This document shows positions 44,960-53,094 of a DNA stretch of 64,000 nt, piece after piece. Position 1 is the stretch's first letter; every line of letters begins with the position of its first letter. Source of the DNA: Microvirga ossetica (GTDB lineage Bacteria; Pseudomonadota; Alphaproteobacteria; Rhizobiales; Beijerinckiaceae); assembly GCF_002741015.1 (NCBI RefSeq), contig NZ_CP016616.1, positions 5,048,501-5,112,500 on the forward strand, in the 5' to 3' direction. Below the pieces are notes generated by a model that was not told where the DNA came from, ran no database searches, and was given only the letters and a program-made list of their open reading frames with translations. The position numbers and the translations under genes were made by a program.

Positions 44960-45736
44960 TCAAGCCAGGAACTCAATTACGGTCGAGGCAAAGGCTTTTG
45001 GCTGCTCAATATTCGAGATGTGAGCCGCATCGAAGATTACCGTCTTGGCATTCCCGATCGATGATACGATCAACTCACCGTCAGCCGGTTTTGTTGCTGG
45101 ATCACGCGAGCCGATGATAACCAGAACCGAGTTGGTGATGCTGCGGATTGCCGTCCGTTGATCCATGTCGCGGATGGCTGCGCAACATCCCGTATAACCC
45201 TCAATCGGGGTCCGCAGGATCATAGCGCGCATTCGATCCATGGTGGCAGGCGCAGCTTGTCGGAAATGCTCAGGAAACCAGCGTTCGATAGTCGGCTCGA
45301 CGAGCGCCCTCATTCCACCTCGCCGTGCTGTTTCAATACGCCCGTTCCAAAGTTCGACCGGTCCCATATAGGCGGCCGTGTTGGCGAGCACCGCTTTGTC
45401 GATGCGCTCTGGAGCATGCGTCAGCATCCACATTCCAACCATGCCGCCGAGCGACAGCCCGCACCAGTGCGCCGTCTTGATCCCGAGCGCATCCATGACG
45501 CCGACGGCGTCGCGGCCGAGCTGATCCATGGAATACGGTTCTGCCGAGACGACAGTGCTGCCGTGGCCGCGCTGATCATAGCGGACCACCCGAAATCGCT
45601 GGGCCCAGACCGGGACCTGATCGTCCCACATGGAGAGGTCGGAGCTGAGTGAATTTGACAGAAGAAGAACCGGTGCGGTCGCAGGTCCATCAAGTTTCAC
45701 GAAGAAATCATCCCCATTCACGCGGATGACTGGCAT
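44960..45736 (-). CDS. alpha/beta hydrolase, 3-oxoadipate enol-lactonase-like (258 aa)
   Basis: The start at 45736 follows AAGGGAGATGCGATC; an in-frame start 12 codons upstream lacks a site. SNSLSSDLSMWDDQV (oxyanion region), YDQRGHGST, nucleophile Ser in CGLSLGGMVGMWM, Asp in IIGSRDPATKP and His in DAAHISNIEQP complete the triad. The pattern is PcaD-like, but no pca genes are nearby, so a lactone or ester hydrolase for the neighbouring catabolic pathway fits as well. It converges on transporter 2. The palindrome at 45799 may control it. Confidence 0.88.
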   Translation of the reverse strand: MPVIRVNGDDFFVKLDGPATAPVLLLSNSLSSDLSMWDDQVPVWAQRFRVVRYDQRGHGSTVVSAEPYSMDQLGRDAVGVMDALGIKTAHWCGLSLGGMVGMWMLTHAPERIDKAVLANTAAYMGPVELWNGRIETARRGGMRALVEPTIERWFPEHFRQAAPATMDRMRAMILRTPIEGYTGCCAAIRDMDQRTAIRSITNSVLVIIGSRDPATKPADGELIVSSIGNAKTVIFDAAHISNIEQPKAFASTVIEFLA

Positions 45737-45798
45737 GATCGCATCTCCCTTGGTTTGCGCTTGGTGGGTCACGAGTGAGACGAGGGCATTGGGTCGCT

Positions 45799-45816
45799 AG
45801 CCAGCATATGCTGGCT
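45799..45816. promoter_or_regulatory. 18-bp perfect palindrome, operator-like
   Basis: AGCCAGCATATGCTGGCT, symmetric over all 18 bases, 63 bases upstream of the alpha/beta hydrolase ATG (minus). The size and place fit an operator for a dimeric regulator; which one is unknown. Confidence 0.6.
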
Positions 45817-45973
45817 CGGCAGCGTCCAGTTCAAGGCCCGAATGGTTGGGCTCGCCCCAGTTAAGCGTACATGCATCGACCCGCCCAGCCAAGATTCACT
45901 CTGGTATGGTCGTCTCACATGGCGAAGCAACGTGCAAAGCGTGATGCTACTAAGAACTCAGACCGGTGGCATT

Positions 45974-46204
45974 TTACGCCTGCGGCACGCCAGATTCGGC
46001 GATTGCCACACAATGCTGCAGCACTTCCACGCGTGCCGTTTCCCCTGTCGTAATCCTGCCGACGATGATGACTTGCGCCAGACCCTCTGCAAACTCTGGC
46101 AAGAGCGGGCCGAGTTTTGCGGCATTGGCGGCATGAGCCTTTGCCTCGGCCGTGAACCTGCCATTGTGCTCCAGGTTACTGCTGCCGTCAGACAGATCTG
46201 CCAA
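45974..46204 (-). CDS. possible small protein or gene fragment (76 aa)
   Basis: A frame from a TTG at 46204 reads FTAEAKAHAANAAKLGPLLP, EFAEGLAQVIIVGRITTGET and ARVEVLQHCVAIAES with sensible composition. There is no good ribosome binding site and I recognise no family. It may be a remnant of a longer protein. Confidence 0.35.
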   Translation of the reverse strand: MADLSDGSSNLEHNGRFTAEAKAHAANAAKLGPLLPEFAEGLAQVIIVGRITTGETARVEVLQHCVAIAESGVPQA

Positions 46205-46281
46205 CTTTCAAATCAGGGAATGACCGCAATCGGCACTCCTCGGAAGTAGCGTATGTCCGCGAAGCGGCGAAGAGCAGACGT

Positions 46282-47739
46282 TTACACAGCCGGAGAATTT
46301 GTGGAACGGATCCGGAAGACTGGCATCTGCTGATGTACCCCCTTCAGTTGGGCCATCTCTTGCTCCATGGCAAAGGGCGCCAAAATGTCTTTGACGCCCG
46401 ATGCGCTCAGAACGTCGCTCGTCAGACAGATCTCCTTTGCGTCCGATAGGCTCTGAACGCGGGCTGCGATGTTGACCGTTTGACCGAAGTAGTCGAGGCG
46501 CTCGTTCAGCGTAACCGCGATGGCCGCCCCCCTGTGAATGCCGACCTTGAGAATGACCTCCCGGCTCGGCAAGCGGCTATTGAACGCTTCCATGTCTTGC
46601 AGCATCGCTAGTGCAGCCCGGACGGCATCCGCCGGCTCGACGAAAGCCGCCATGACAGCATCGCCGATAGTCTTGATAATCGCACCACCATGCCGGACGG
46701 TGACATCTCGCAATCGCTCGAAGTGCTGCTGGACTAGCGACAGGGCGTTGAGATCGCCGATCCGATCATAGAGGTCGGTCGAGCCTTTCAGGTCGGTGAA
46801 GAGCAACGTGATGTCCCGGACGCCGATCCCCTCGACCGCCCGGATCGTTTCCGAGCGGAACAGGTCCCGAAAGGTCTGGGTCGCAAGCAGGCGGCTGCCT
46901 GACAGGTAAGACACGAAGTCGAGTTCAGAGATTTCCAGGATCGGCAGGTCCTTGGCAGGGACGGCGGAGATGCCGAGAAACCCTTGCTGACCTGTGTCGT
47001 TCTCGATCTCAAACACAATCCGGCCTGGTGCCACGGTGCCCGCAGCTGGCTCGCAGCGGTTACCCAGGTAGCGGATGCGGACGGTTTGGGGTGATGTGGC
47101 CGGTTCGCCTTCAACCCGGAAGTCAAAACCGGCATCCGTGTCGGGTCCCCAGGCATGCAGGAGTCCTTCTTTGGCGTCGACCTCGAGCTGGGTCATTCCT
47201 GTCGGCAGGTAGCTGACGGTGGAGGTCCAGGACCTGAGCATCTGGACAAATGGTGTTCCGTCGGGCAGCAGTCCCTCGTCCGTCAGCTTGTAGGCGAAGG
47301 CAAAGTCCTGAGCCGAAAGGGTCGTGGGCCTGTGGAATGTGATCGACCTGATCTGCGGCGAGACCGTGAAGGCGACCGCAATGTAGTCGTCGAGCGCTGC
47401 CTCTAGATCGGTCCGGCACATGGCACAGTGGAACTGATTGCGCACCCCCTTGAGGCTGCCAAAGCTCTCGACCACGCAGGAACAGGCCGAGCAGAGCAGA
47501 AGCCAATCCATCTCGAACAGGCCCAGAAACGCTCCGTGCAGGAACAGATCGATGGTCTCGGCCTCGGCGATGTTTTTCTCGGCGGCGAACCGGATCGGGT
47601 TGATGCGAAACAGTGCAACGTCGTCGGCTGTCCGGATGTGGCTCTCCAGCTTGGAGATCACGCGCGGGCTCCAGGCGCGGGCCCCCTCCAGGGCAGCGAG
47701 CCGCTCGTCCAGGATCTTTTCGTTAACCACCACTTCCAT
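46282..47739 (-). CDS. class III adenylate/guanylate cyclase with DUF5939-type N-terminus (485 aa)
   Basis: Start at 47739, eight bases after the DUF2182 stop. The N-terminal ~300 residues (LFLHGAFLGLFEMDWLLLCS, two CxxC pairs as CSACSC and CAMC) match the DUF5939 region found before cyclase domains. The catalytic domain from about residue 315 has metal Asp in LLFTDLKGSTDLYDRIG, the second in IKTIGDAVMAAF, and the YFGQTVNIAARVQ segment with Asn and Arg needed for catalysis. The paired Cys motifs suggest metal or redox sensing. Likely makes cAMP in the cytoplasm. Confidence 0.9.
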   Translation of the reverse strand: MEVVVNEKILDERLAALEGARAWSPRVISKLESHIRTADDVALFRINPIRFAAEKNIAEAETIDLFLHGAFLGLFEMDWLLLCSACSCVVESFGSLKGVRNQFHCAMCRTDLEAALDDYIAVAFTVSPQIRSITFHRPTTLSAQDFAFAYKLTDEGLLPDGTPFVQMLRSWTSTVSYLPTGMTQLEVDAKEGLLHAWGPDTDAGFDFRVEGEPATSPQTVRIRYLGNRCEPAAGTVAPGRIVFEIENDTGQQGFLGISAVPAKDLPILEISELDFVSYLSGSRLLATQTFRDLFRSETIRAVEGIGVRDITLLFTDLKGSTDLYDRIGDLNALSLVQQHFERLRDVTVRHGGAIIKTIGDAVMAAFVEPADAVRAALAMLQDMEAFNSRLPSREVILKVGIHRGAAIAVTLNERLDYFGQTVNIAARVQSLSDAKEICLTSDVLSASGVKDILAPFAMEQEMAQLKGVHQQMPVFRIRSTNSPAV

Positions 47740-47746
47740 GGGGCAC

Positions 47747-48670
47747 CTATCCTGGCCCGCCGTCGCCCGCAGCAAGCCAGAGCATCAAAGCGGAACCGCT
47801 GGCGACAGCCACCCCGAGGACGATCAGACCAACGCCGATGCCCGCCGATGCCCGCTGGCCCAGCGGCAGCAGCTTCTCGATGGCGATCACAAGCGTCAGC
47901 AGCAGCATCCAGGCCACGCTCATCACGCCGGCTGCAACCAGCACGGCAAACAGCGCCCAACAACAGCCGAGACAATACACTCCGTGGCGAAGACCCATCC
48001 GGAGAGCGCCGGTGCGACCATCGCGCCAGTGCAGAGCCACAAAGGCCAAGGGGGAGCGACAATGGGCAAGGCACGTGCGCTTGAGCGACGTGAACTGATA
48101 CAGCCCGGCGCCGACCAGAACGGCCCCGAGGGCGACAGGCGCCCAGCGCTCCCGTTCGGCGCTGGTCAGGTGGGCGGCAACCAAGCTGCCGGCTTGGACA
48201 AGGATGTAGACGAGCAGGCCCGCAGCCAGCCAGACCAGCAGGTATCCGGCAACGAAGATCCAGGTCGGGATGGCCATCGTCCGTGTTCGTCGCGCCTGAG
48301 CGGCCGCGAAGGTCAGGACCATCGGCGTCATGGCGGGCAGCATCATCGCCGCCATCATCACGGTCCACATTGCCACAAACGCAACCGCTTCCTGCAGCGA
48401 CCAGCCGACTACTGGCATGCCCGTCATCGCCATCCCGCTCATGCTGTCCATGCTCATGCCATCCATGGCCGAGCCGCCAGGTGCCGTGATCCCCATCGGC
48501 TCGGCCACCACGATGGCTTGGTGCAGAGTCAGCGCCCAGGCTCCTGCCGTCAGGACGCCAAGCGACAGCAGGAGAGACAGCCGCGCCCGTGCCGGAGAAA
48601 ACGCCGGGTGCGGCCTCGCAAGGTGGCCGGTTCTGTTCGAAGTCGACTCACGCAACGGCACACCTCTCAA
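47747..48670 (-). CDS. DUF2182 membrane protein, metal-binding (307 aa)
   Basis: TTG start overlapping the DUF1326 stop (TTGA). Membrane protein with a Met-rich stretch (SAMDGMSMDSMSGMAMTGMP), then MWTVMMAAMMLPAMTPMVL and GLYQFTSLKRTCLAHCRSPL with HGVYCLGCCWAL. These Cys, His and Met residues are the conserved features of DUF2182, predicted to bind metal; copper handling has been proposed from the Met motifs but is not shown. Partner DUF1326 is directly upstream. Confidence 0.88.
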   Translation of the reverse strand: MRGVPLRESTSNRTGHLARPHPAFSPARARLSLLLSLGVLTAGAWALTLHQAIVVAEPMGITAPGGSAMDGMSMDSMSGMAMTGMPVVGWSLQEAVAFVAMWTVMMAAMMLPAMTPMVLTFAAAQARRTRTMAIPTWIFVAGYLLVWLAAGLLVYILVQAGSLVAAHLTSAERERWAPVALGAVLVGAGLYQFTSLKRTCLAHCRSPLAFVALHWRDGRTGALRMGLRHGVYCLGCCWALFAVLVAAGVMSVAWMLLLTLVIAIEKLLPLGQRASAGIGVGLIVLGVAVASGSALMLWLAAGDGGPG

Positions 48671-49317
48671 GGTGAGACAGGGTCCGGTCCGGCCCAGTCA
48701 AACGGGATGTGCTTGCTCGACCGGCTCTCGCCCGACCATTGGAAGCCAAATCCCTCCGTGCGCACGTCGACGGAGCGGCCCCAGGTGGCGACTTGTCCGG
48801 GGCCAACCTCGGATCCCGGCGGATTGAGCATCTGGACCCGCTGACCCGGCGGTGTCGTCGGCCCGGTCAGGGCCTCCGCTCGCCCGACGACCCGGTTTGG
48901 GATCTCGGCCCGCCAGTATGCAAGGTCGTCCGCGACTTCAAAGGTGATGGGGACGAATTCGATCCCCCGGAATTCTCCGACCAGAGCGGCAAACTGGGCG
49001 GGCCACCCGCCGGCCTCACCGGCGAATATCCTCTGCAGGGCGTCGCGCTGCTGCCCGTCGGCACTTTCATCGATGAAGAGGCCCATCGCGACCGCCGCTT
49101 CGCCAGCCCATACGTTGCCCTCAAAGGCAGCAAGGGCGAGCAGATTCAGATCATCCAGCTGGACCTCGCCAAAATGACCGTGCCGAACATGCCACGCCAG
49201 CATGCCCTGGCAGGCGTTGTTCGTCGGGGCTTGGGCGAACTCACAGGGGCAGGGGATATCGCAGCTGCAAATGTCGAACCAGTCGCCGGCGAGACGCCAC
49301 TCAGGGACCGTTGCCAT
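48667..49317 (-). CDS. DUF1326 protein (216 aa)
   Basis: Starts after GGAGGGCCATCCA. The family N-terminus is clear: WRLAGDWFDICSCDIPCPCE, with four Cys in a CxCxxxCxC cluster, then GMLAWHVRHGHFGEVQLDDL. DUF1326 genes commonly sit with DUF2182 genes; the pair is predicted to act together on a metal. First gene of a three-gene unit with DUF2182 and the cyclase. No signal peptide. Confidence 0.88.
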   Translation of the reverse strand: MATVPEWRLAGDWFDICSCDIPCPCEFAQAPTNNACQGMLAWHVRHGHFGEVQLDDLNLLALAAFEGNVWAGEAAVAMGLFIDESADGQQRDALQRIFAGEAGGWPAQFAALVGEFRGIEFVPITFEVADDLAYWRAEIPNRVVGRAEALTGPTTPPGQRVQMLNPPGSEVGPGQVATWGRSVDVRTEGFGFQWSGESRSSKHIPFDWAGPDPVSP

Positions 49318-49920
49318 TGGATGGCCCTCCGTAAGGATGCGGGGTCACTCTGATCTGCGGCGATGGGCGTACCGCTCGGCACCAACGAAACCGCGAGCCA
49401 TTACGCGCTGTCACAGCCGGATCGGGGCACTTCAAAATACTACCATCCGGCAAATCCAACAATGGTGACCAAACCCGCAACCGCCCTTCCGTCAGGCCGG
49501 TTCACCGGACAGTTGCCCAGAGGGCCGAATTCCACTGTGGCTGCTCCCACTGATTGGACGTCGGGAGACCGAGACGGAAGTGAGCGGAACGTGGCGGCTT
49601 GAGCTCAGAAATCACTAAGCCGAAGGTTGTGCCGCTGCGATGGACCGTCGGGATCTTGCAAATTGGCACAGACCGGTCGGCGAGCACACGTTTGATGTCG
49701 CTCACGTCCCGGACAGATGCGCTCTGCTCGTGCAGGAACTTAAGGTGCCGCTGGCGTCGGGCTGCTCGGCGTCTCGCTCGCCTTCGGCCTGTCTGTCGTG
49801 ACCATGGCCTATGCCATCATGCCCTTTCACATCCGTTGCACCGAGCGCGATACCTTGAGGCGCTATCTCGATCGATGACACATCACCGCAAGCTGCCGCT
49901 TCCCGCACCTGCCGCGGCGT
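49318..49920. other. 600-base gap with an aquaporin-like scrap
   Basis: No intact gene. See the fragment at 49756-49818; no operator-like site found here. Confidence 0.4.
49756..49818 (+). pseudogene. aquaporin (AqpZ-like) fragment
   Basis: One frame reads VGLLGVSLAFGLSVVTMAYA followed by I, which closely matches the second membrane helix of AqpZ-type aquaporins just before the first NPA box. The frame then reads MPFHIR in place of GHISGCHLNPAV, and neighbouring sequence shows no other aquaporin parts. About 20 codons only, so a relic of a deleted gene is likely, but chance similarity is not excluded. Confidence 0.45.
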
Positions 49921-50790
49921 TCAATCGAGGGTGATCGCGCCCAGGGCGAAGCCCGTCTTGCCGGGGGTGATCCAGACCGCCCCGTCACCGAGCATCATCC
50001 CTCTGTCCCGGACGAAAACCGTCTCGAAGCTTGAACCCGCGACCACCTCCCGAAGGCGTGGGCTCAAGACCGTTTCCTTTGCCGCGACAAGCTGCTCACG
50101 GTTGCGGATCATCCGCTTGGCCTTGCGTGTGATCGACAAAGGGTAGTGGGTGACCCGGGCGAGGAGTTGGATATCGCCTGACCGGAACGCTGCCTTGACA
50201 CGCCTGAAACTGTAATAGGCTGCCAGGGGATCGAGCTTCAGATCCCGATAGCTGGTCTCGATCTCGGGCGACAGCTTCGGCCGGGAGAACCCTGCCTCCG
50301 GGGTCTTTACCGGCAGGTCCATCGAGCGCCGCAGTTCCCGCACGAGGAGATTCAAGGCCGTGTAACGATCATAGAGCGTCTGCAATTCCGGCTCACGGGC
50401 CTGTGCCGCTCCGTTTGCGAGGGATCCCGTGATCTCCGGCTCGGCCTCCGCCAAGTCGGCTCCGGCATACCGTCCCTCGCGGGAGAAGGAACTCTCCGCC
50501 AGTTCGTCGGCAAGCTGGATGCGCGCGATCCATGTCCTTTCCTCAACTTCGTCCAGAACCTGCTCGTGCGACGGCTTGAAGCCGGGACCTCTGGCGATGT
50601 CGGAGGGCAGGGCCTGCAAGGCCTCCTGCGGCTTCGGGCCCTCCAGCGTATCGGATGGAATTCGCGGATCGACCTTGTAGGTCCTGCCGTAGACCGTGAC
50701 GAAGAAAGGAGCCGCCTTAACCGGAACGGCGCCAAGGATTATCAGCAGACACCCGCAAAGCCCGAGGCCCTTTGCGGTGAAGCGGGTCAT
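49921..50790 (-). CDS. exported protein of unknown function (289 aa)
   Basis: Signal peptide LGLCGCLLIILGAVPVKAA. The middle is charged and helical (HEQVLDEVEERTWIARIQLA, LYDRYTALNLLVRELRRSMD). The last 90 residues (FRSGDIQLLARVTHYPLSIT, RNREQLVAAKETVLSPRLRE, VFVRDRGMMLGDGAVWITPG) look like an NTF2-like fold module often seen in exported proteins. No catalytic motif recognised. Periplasmic, function unknown. Confidence 0.75.
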   Translation of the reverse strand: MTRFTAKGLGLCGCLLIILGAVPVKAAPFFVTVYGRTYKVDPRIPSDTLEGPKPQEALQALPSDIARGPGFKPSHEQVLDEVEERTWIARIQLADELAESSFSREGRYAGADLAEAEPEITGSLANGAAQAREPELQTLYDRYTALNLLVRELRRSMDLPVKTPEAGFSRPKLSPEIETSYRDLKLDPLAAYYSFRRVKAAFRSGDIQLLARVTHYPLSITRKAKRMIRNREQLVAAKETVLSPRLREVVAGSSFETVFVRDRGMMLGDGAVWITPGKTGFALGAITLD

Positions 50791-50811
50791 CGCCGCCTCC
50801 CTTCCTGAGGT

Positions 50812-51051
50812 TTAGTAGTGACGCCGAACCGCGCGGCGCGACGACCGCCGGGCCACGCCTGCCACGCTGCCTGGCGTCCCCGGCCGGCCGACGACGGCCT
50901 GAGCGGTGTCGCATTTGAGTCCGACACTGATGGTGCTCTCGTGACCGGGAGCCGTTGCATTCGACCGGCTCACATCGAGCGACACCGGAAGAGCGACGAG
51001 AAAGGCAGCCACGCCGCCTGTCACGGCCAGTTTCAGCGGTAGACGACGCAT
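50812..51051 (-). CDS. small exported basic protein (79 aa)
   Basis: The start at 51051 follows GGAGAATGCGCG and gives a signal peptide (LKLAVTGGVAAFLVALPVSL). The mature part has one Cys (GLKCDTAQAVVGR) and a very basic end (ARRSSRRAVRRHY). Family unknown. Site 8 lies 73 bases upstream, and the gene is followed 22 bases later by the exported protein at 50790. Confidence 0.65.
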   Translation of the reverse strand: MRRLPLKLAVTGGVAAFLVALPVSLDVSRSNATAPGHESTISVGLKCDTAQAVVGRPGTPGSVAGVARRSSRRAVRRHY

Positions 51052-51123
51052 CGCGCATTCTCCATTGGCTCGTGGTGACGGGCTTGGGTCGCCTCTCATC
51101 ATAGACCCGCCGACCGGAACTGC

Positions 51124-51165
51124 TTGACCGGCTGAGCCAGCGGCTTTTCCTTTTGAGACAGCCGC
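51124..51165 (+). promoter_or_regulatory. 21-bp direct-repeat operator-like site (site 8)
   Basis: Units TTGACCGGCTGAGCCAGC and TTTTCCTTTTGAGACAGC start at 51124 and 51145. The first half is TGAC-N6-AGCCA; the second keeps AGACA. It points away from the gene at 51051 and faces site 9 with six bases between them. Confidence 0.65.
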
Positions 51166-51171
51166 GCACAA

Positions 51172-51213
51172 ACCTTTTGTCAAAAGTGGCAAGTCCTTGG
51201 CCCAACCGATCAA
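51172..51213 (-). promoter_or_regulatory. 21-bp direct-repeat operator-like site (site 9)
   Basis: On the minus strand units start TTGATCGGTTGGGCCAAGG (51213) and TTGCCACTTTTGACAAAAG (51192). The first half fits TGAT-N6-GGCCA. It is 173 bases upstream of the small gene at 51386 and points away from it. Confidence 0.65.
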
Positions 51214-51385
51214 GCATGTTCGGCAGGCGGGATCACAATGGCCCGCTTGTGCTTCTTCGGAAGATGCGCTGCATGGGCAAACGACACGCGCTGATCACCT
51301 GACTCCGGGTGATCTCTGGGAAACCATCCGCATGCATCGACTTCCTGGGAAGAGCTTTTTTGGACAGCCGGGGAGGGCATAGAGT

Positions 51386-51559
51386 ATGACAGTAACAGTA
51401 TTGTTGATGACACTGTTGACCGGACAGAATCATACCGTTGTCGCTGAGTATGAAACCCCGCAGGCTTGCGAAGCGGCGGCACAGGCGCACCAGAATGTCC
51501 TTCTCGCGAACTCGATCACCGTCGCCTATAGCTGTTCTCCCAAGGCGGGCTCACGCTAA
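51386..51559 (+). CDS. small protein with hydrophobic N-terminus (57 aa)
   Basis: ATG at 51386 after GGGAGGGCATAGAGT; stop TAA at 51557. Reads MTVTVLLMTLLTGQNHTVVA, then EYETPQACEAAAQAHQNVLL and ends AYSCSPKAGSR. A short hydrophobic start and two cysteines suit a small periplasmic protein like others in this window. Family unknown. Site 9 upstream supports it as a real transcription unit. Confidence 0.6.
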   Translation: MTVTVLLMTLLTGQNHTVVAEYETPQACEAAAQAHQNVLLANSITVAYSCSPKAGSR

Positions 51560-51774
51560 CGGCATGCTGGCAGCATCCAGGGCCTGGAGGCGTGGACAGG
51601 GCAGTTGAAAGGCGGCTTGTGGTGACACGCATTCGAGAGACGGCCCGAGAGACCTGATCAAGGGCCGCTCCTGTGAGCTATCCGAGTGTATCAGCAGCGC
51701 GTCGATGGCGGCTCGCGTCGGTCCCGTTGGAACGGTCGCCCCATCCGTGACATCGCCTTTGTCTGACAGGGCAT

Positions 51775-51804
51775 AAAAAAGGCCCGGATCTCTCCGGGCC
51801 TTTT
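51775..51804. terminator. bidirectional intrinsic terminator
   Basis: AAAAAAGGCCCGGA-TCTC-TCCGGGCCTTTT: an 8-bp GC stem with A and T runs on the two sides, so it works on both strands. It lies 23 bases past the porin stop (minus). Confidence 0.9.
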
Positions 51805-51826
51805 CCTTGTGTTGTGTCGTGGGTGC

Positions 51827-52609
51827 TCAGTAGGTGCCGAACTTGAAGTTCAGCTTGGCGCGCGCGACGAAGAAGTCCTGCTCGTCATTGCTCCGCGGCA
51901 GGAACACATTGACCGGCGCTCCGCCAACCGGAGTAAAGGTCCCGGTGGGGCGAGTGCTGTCGTCGTCTTGATCGATGCTGACCCACAGACCCTCGAGGCC
52001 GAGGGTGACCGCCGAGGAGCCGAACCAGTTCACCGGCATGGCCCACTCGACACCACCGCCGAGCGCCCAGCCGGTGTTGTCCTCCGTGTAGGCCAGACCA
52101 CCGGTGGCGTAGACCAGGACGCGGTCGAAGGCGACACCGGCGCGCAGGCGCACCGAGCCCCACCAATCCGCACCGTTCTCGAACTCGCCGGGCACAAAGT
52201 CCCCGCCAGCAAAGCCCGGACCGGGGATGAACACCACATTGGAGTTGTTGTCGTTATTGATCCCCTGGATGTCGGCCTCGGCACCGATCACCCACGAGCC
52301 GATCTGGTAGTTGTAGCCGATCTGGCCACCGCCGGTGAAGGTGGCGTCGTTGCTGTTGCCGAAGAGGAGCGTGCCGCCCTCCAGGCCGCCCGGAACGCCG
52401 GGCCCCGTCAGGATCACCGGGTCGTTGTTGCTGTCGCGCCAGCCCCAGCCGAGGTTGCCGCCGACATAGAAGCCGGTCCAGGTGAAGATCGGAGCCGCAA
52501 TGATCGGTGCCGGAGGCGGCGCCTGAGGAAGATCTGCTGCAGTGGCGGCAGACAGTCCGGCGGTTGTCAGCGCCGTTGCGGCCAAGAGGCCAAGAATCCG
52601 TGTTCTCAT
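51827..52609 (-). CDS. outer-membrane beta-barrel protein, Omp25/Omp31-like (260 aa)
   Basis: Signal peptide ILGLLAATALTTAGLSAATA ending in ADLP, then the family mark FTWTGFYVGGNLGWGWRDSN. Alternating strands follow (GGGQIGYNYQIGSWVIGAEA, DWWGSVRLRAGVAFDRVLVY, TLGLEGLWVSIDQDDD) with a terminal beta-strand ARAKLNFKFGTY ending in an aromatic residue, as needed for outer-membrane assembly. Eight-stranded barrel expected. Strong terminator downstream, alone in its transcription unit. Confidence 0.92.
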   Translation of the reverse strand: MRTRILGLLAATALTTAGLSAATAADLPQAPPPAPIIAAPIFTWTGFYVGGNLGWGWRDSNNDPVILTGPGVPGGLEGGTLLFGNSNDATFTGGGQIGYNYQIGSWVIGAEADIQGINNDNNSNVVFIPGPGFAGGDFVPGEFENGADWWGSVRLRAGVAFDRVLVYATGGLAYTEDNTGWALGGGVEWAMPVNWFGSSAVTLGLEGLWVSIDQDDDSTRPTGTFTPVGGAPVNVFLPRSNDEQDFFVARAKLNFKFGTY

Positions 52610-53094
52610 AGGCTTCCATCCCTTGTGCGAGGAGTCGCACGGTCAAGTATGAAGCAGTTGCGCGTTCTGGCTATGGCTTAAAGGCAACACCAGAATACAA
52701 TTTGCCAATTCGTTTGGTAATTATGTTCTGAATACATGCCTATGACGTAACGAATATGCGGATTGGTTTGACTCAATCACAGTTGCATGTCCTACTATTT
52801 CCGTTTTCGGAGACCTCCGAAGGCGAGGAGAACTAACCCTGTCCTCCAAGAGGGCAGGGTTTTTTGTTTCGAATATGCCATGCTTAAATATCACCCAGTC
52901 GTCGCTAAGGGTTTTATCTGACTTGATCTAGGATTCTACCTGATTGCGCTGCTTGCCGGCCTTCATATTATGGTTGACACTTGAGGACGAGGACAACGTG
53001 TCCCTCCCAATCCGCGCCGTGATCCGATTCCGGGTATCCTGCCCGGATAGGAGGTGACGCAGCGATCGTCCCAGGCGCGAAGGCGTGACTGAAG
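52610..53094. other. 485-base gap, lower GC, candidate sRNA inside
   Basis: No protein gene is supported. See the candidate sRNA and its terminator. Confidence 0.4.
52803..52866 (+). ncRNA. candidate small RNA with intrinsic terminator
   Basis: The minus-35-like TTGACT (52768) and a minus-10-like CTACTA/TACTAT (52792-52798) are 18-19 bases apart, predicting a start near 52803. The end is a 12-bp stem (AACCCTGTCCTC/GAGGGCAGGGTT, one G-U pair) with a CAA loop followed by T6. Between them CGGAGACCTCCG can form a small hairpin exposing a pyrimidine-rich, Shine-Dalgarno-complementary CCTCC. The terminator serves no protein gene. Promoter is weak by spacing, so confidence is moderate. Confidence 0.5.

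Larger units (their letters stand above)
45737..46281. other. 545-base gap with a palindrome and a weak open frame
   Basis: Holds the perfect palindrome at 45799-45816 and the possible small reverse gene at 45974-46204; nothing else recognised. Confidence 0.4.

Noticed and set aside
52975..53005. TTGAGGACGAGGACAACG as a repeat half-site before the AraC gene at 53095
   Set aside because: Only one half resembles the motif and the orientation relative to the gene is opposite to the rule; kept out of the list.
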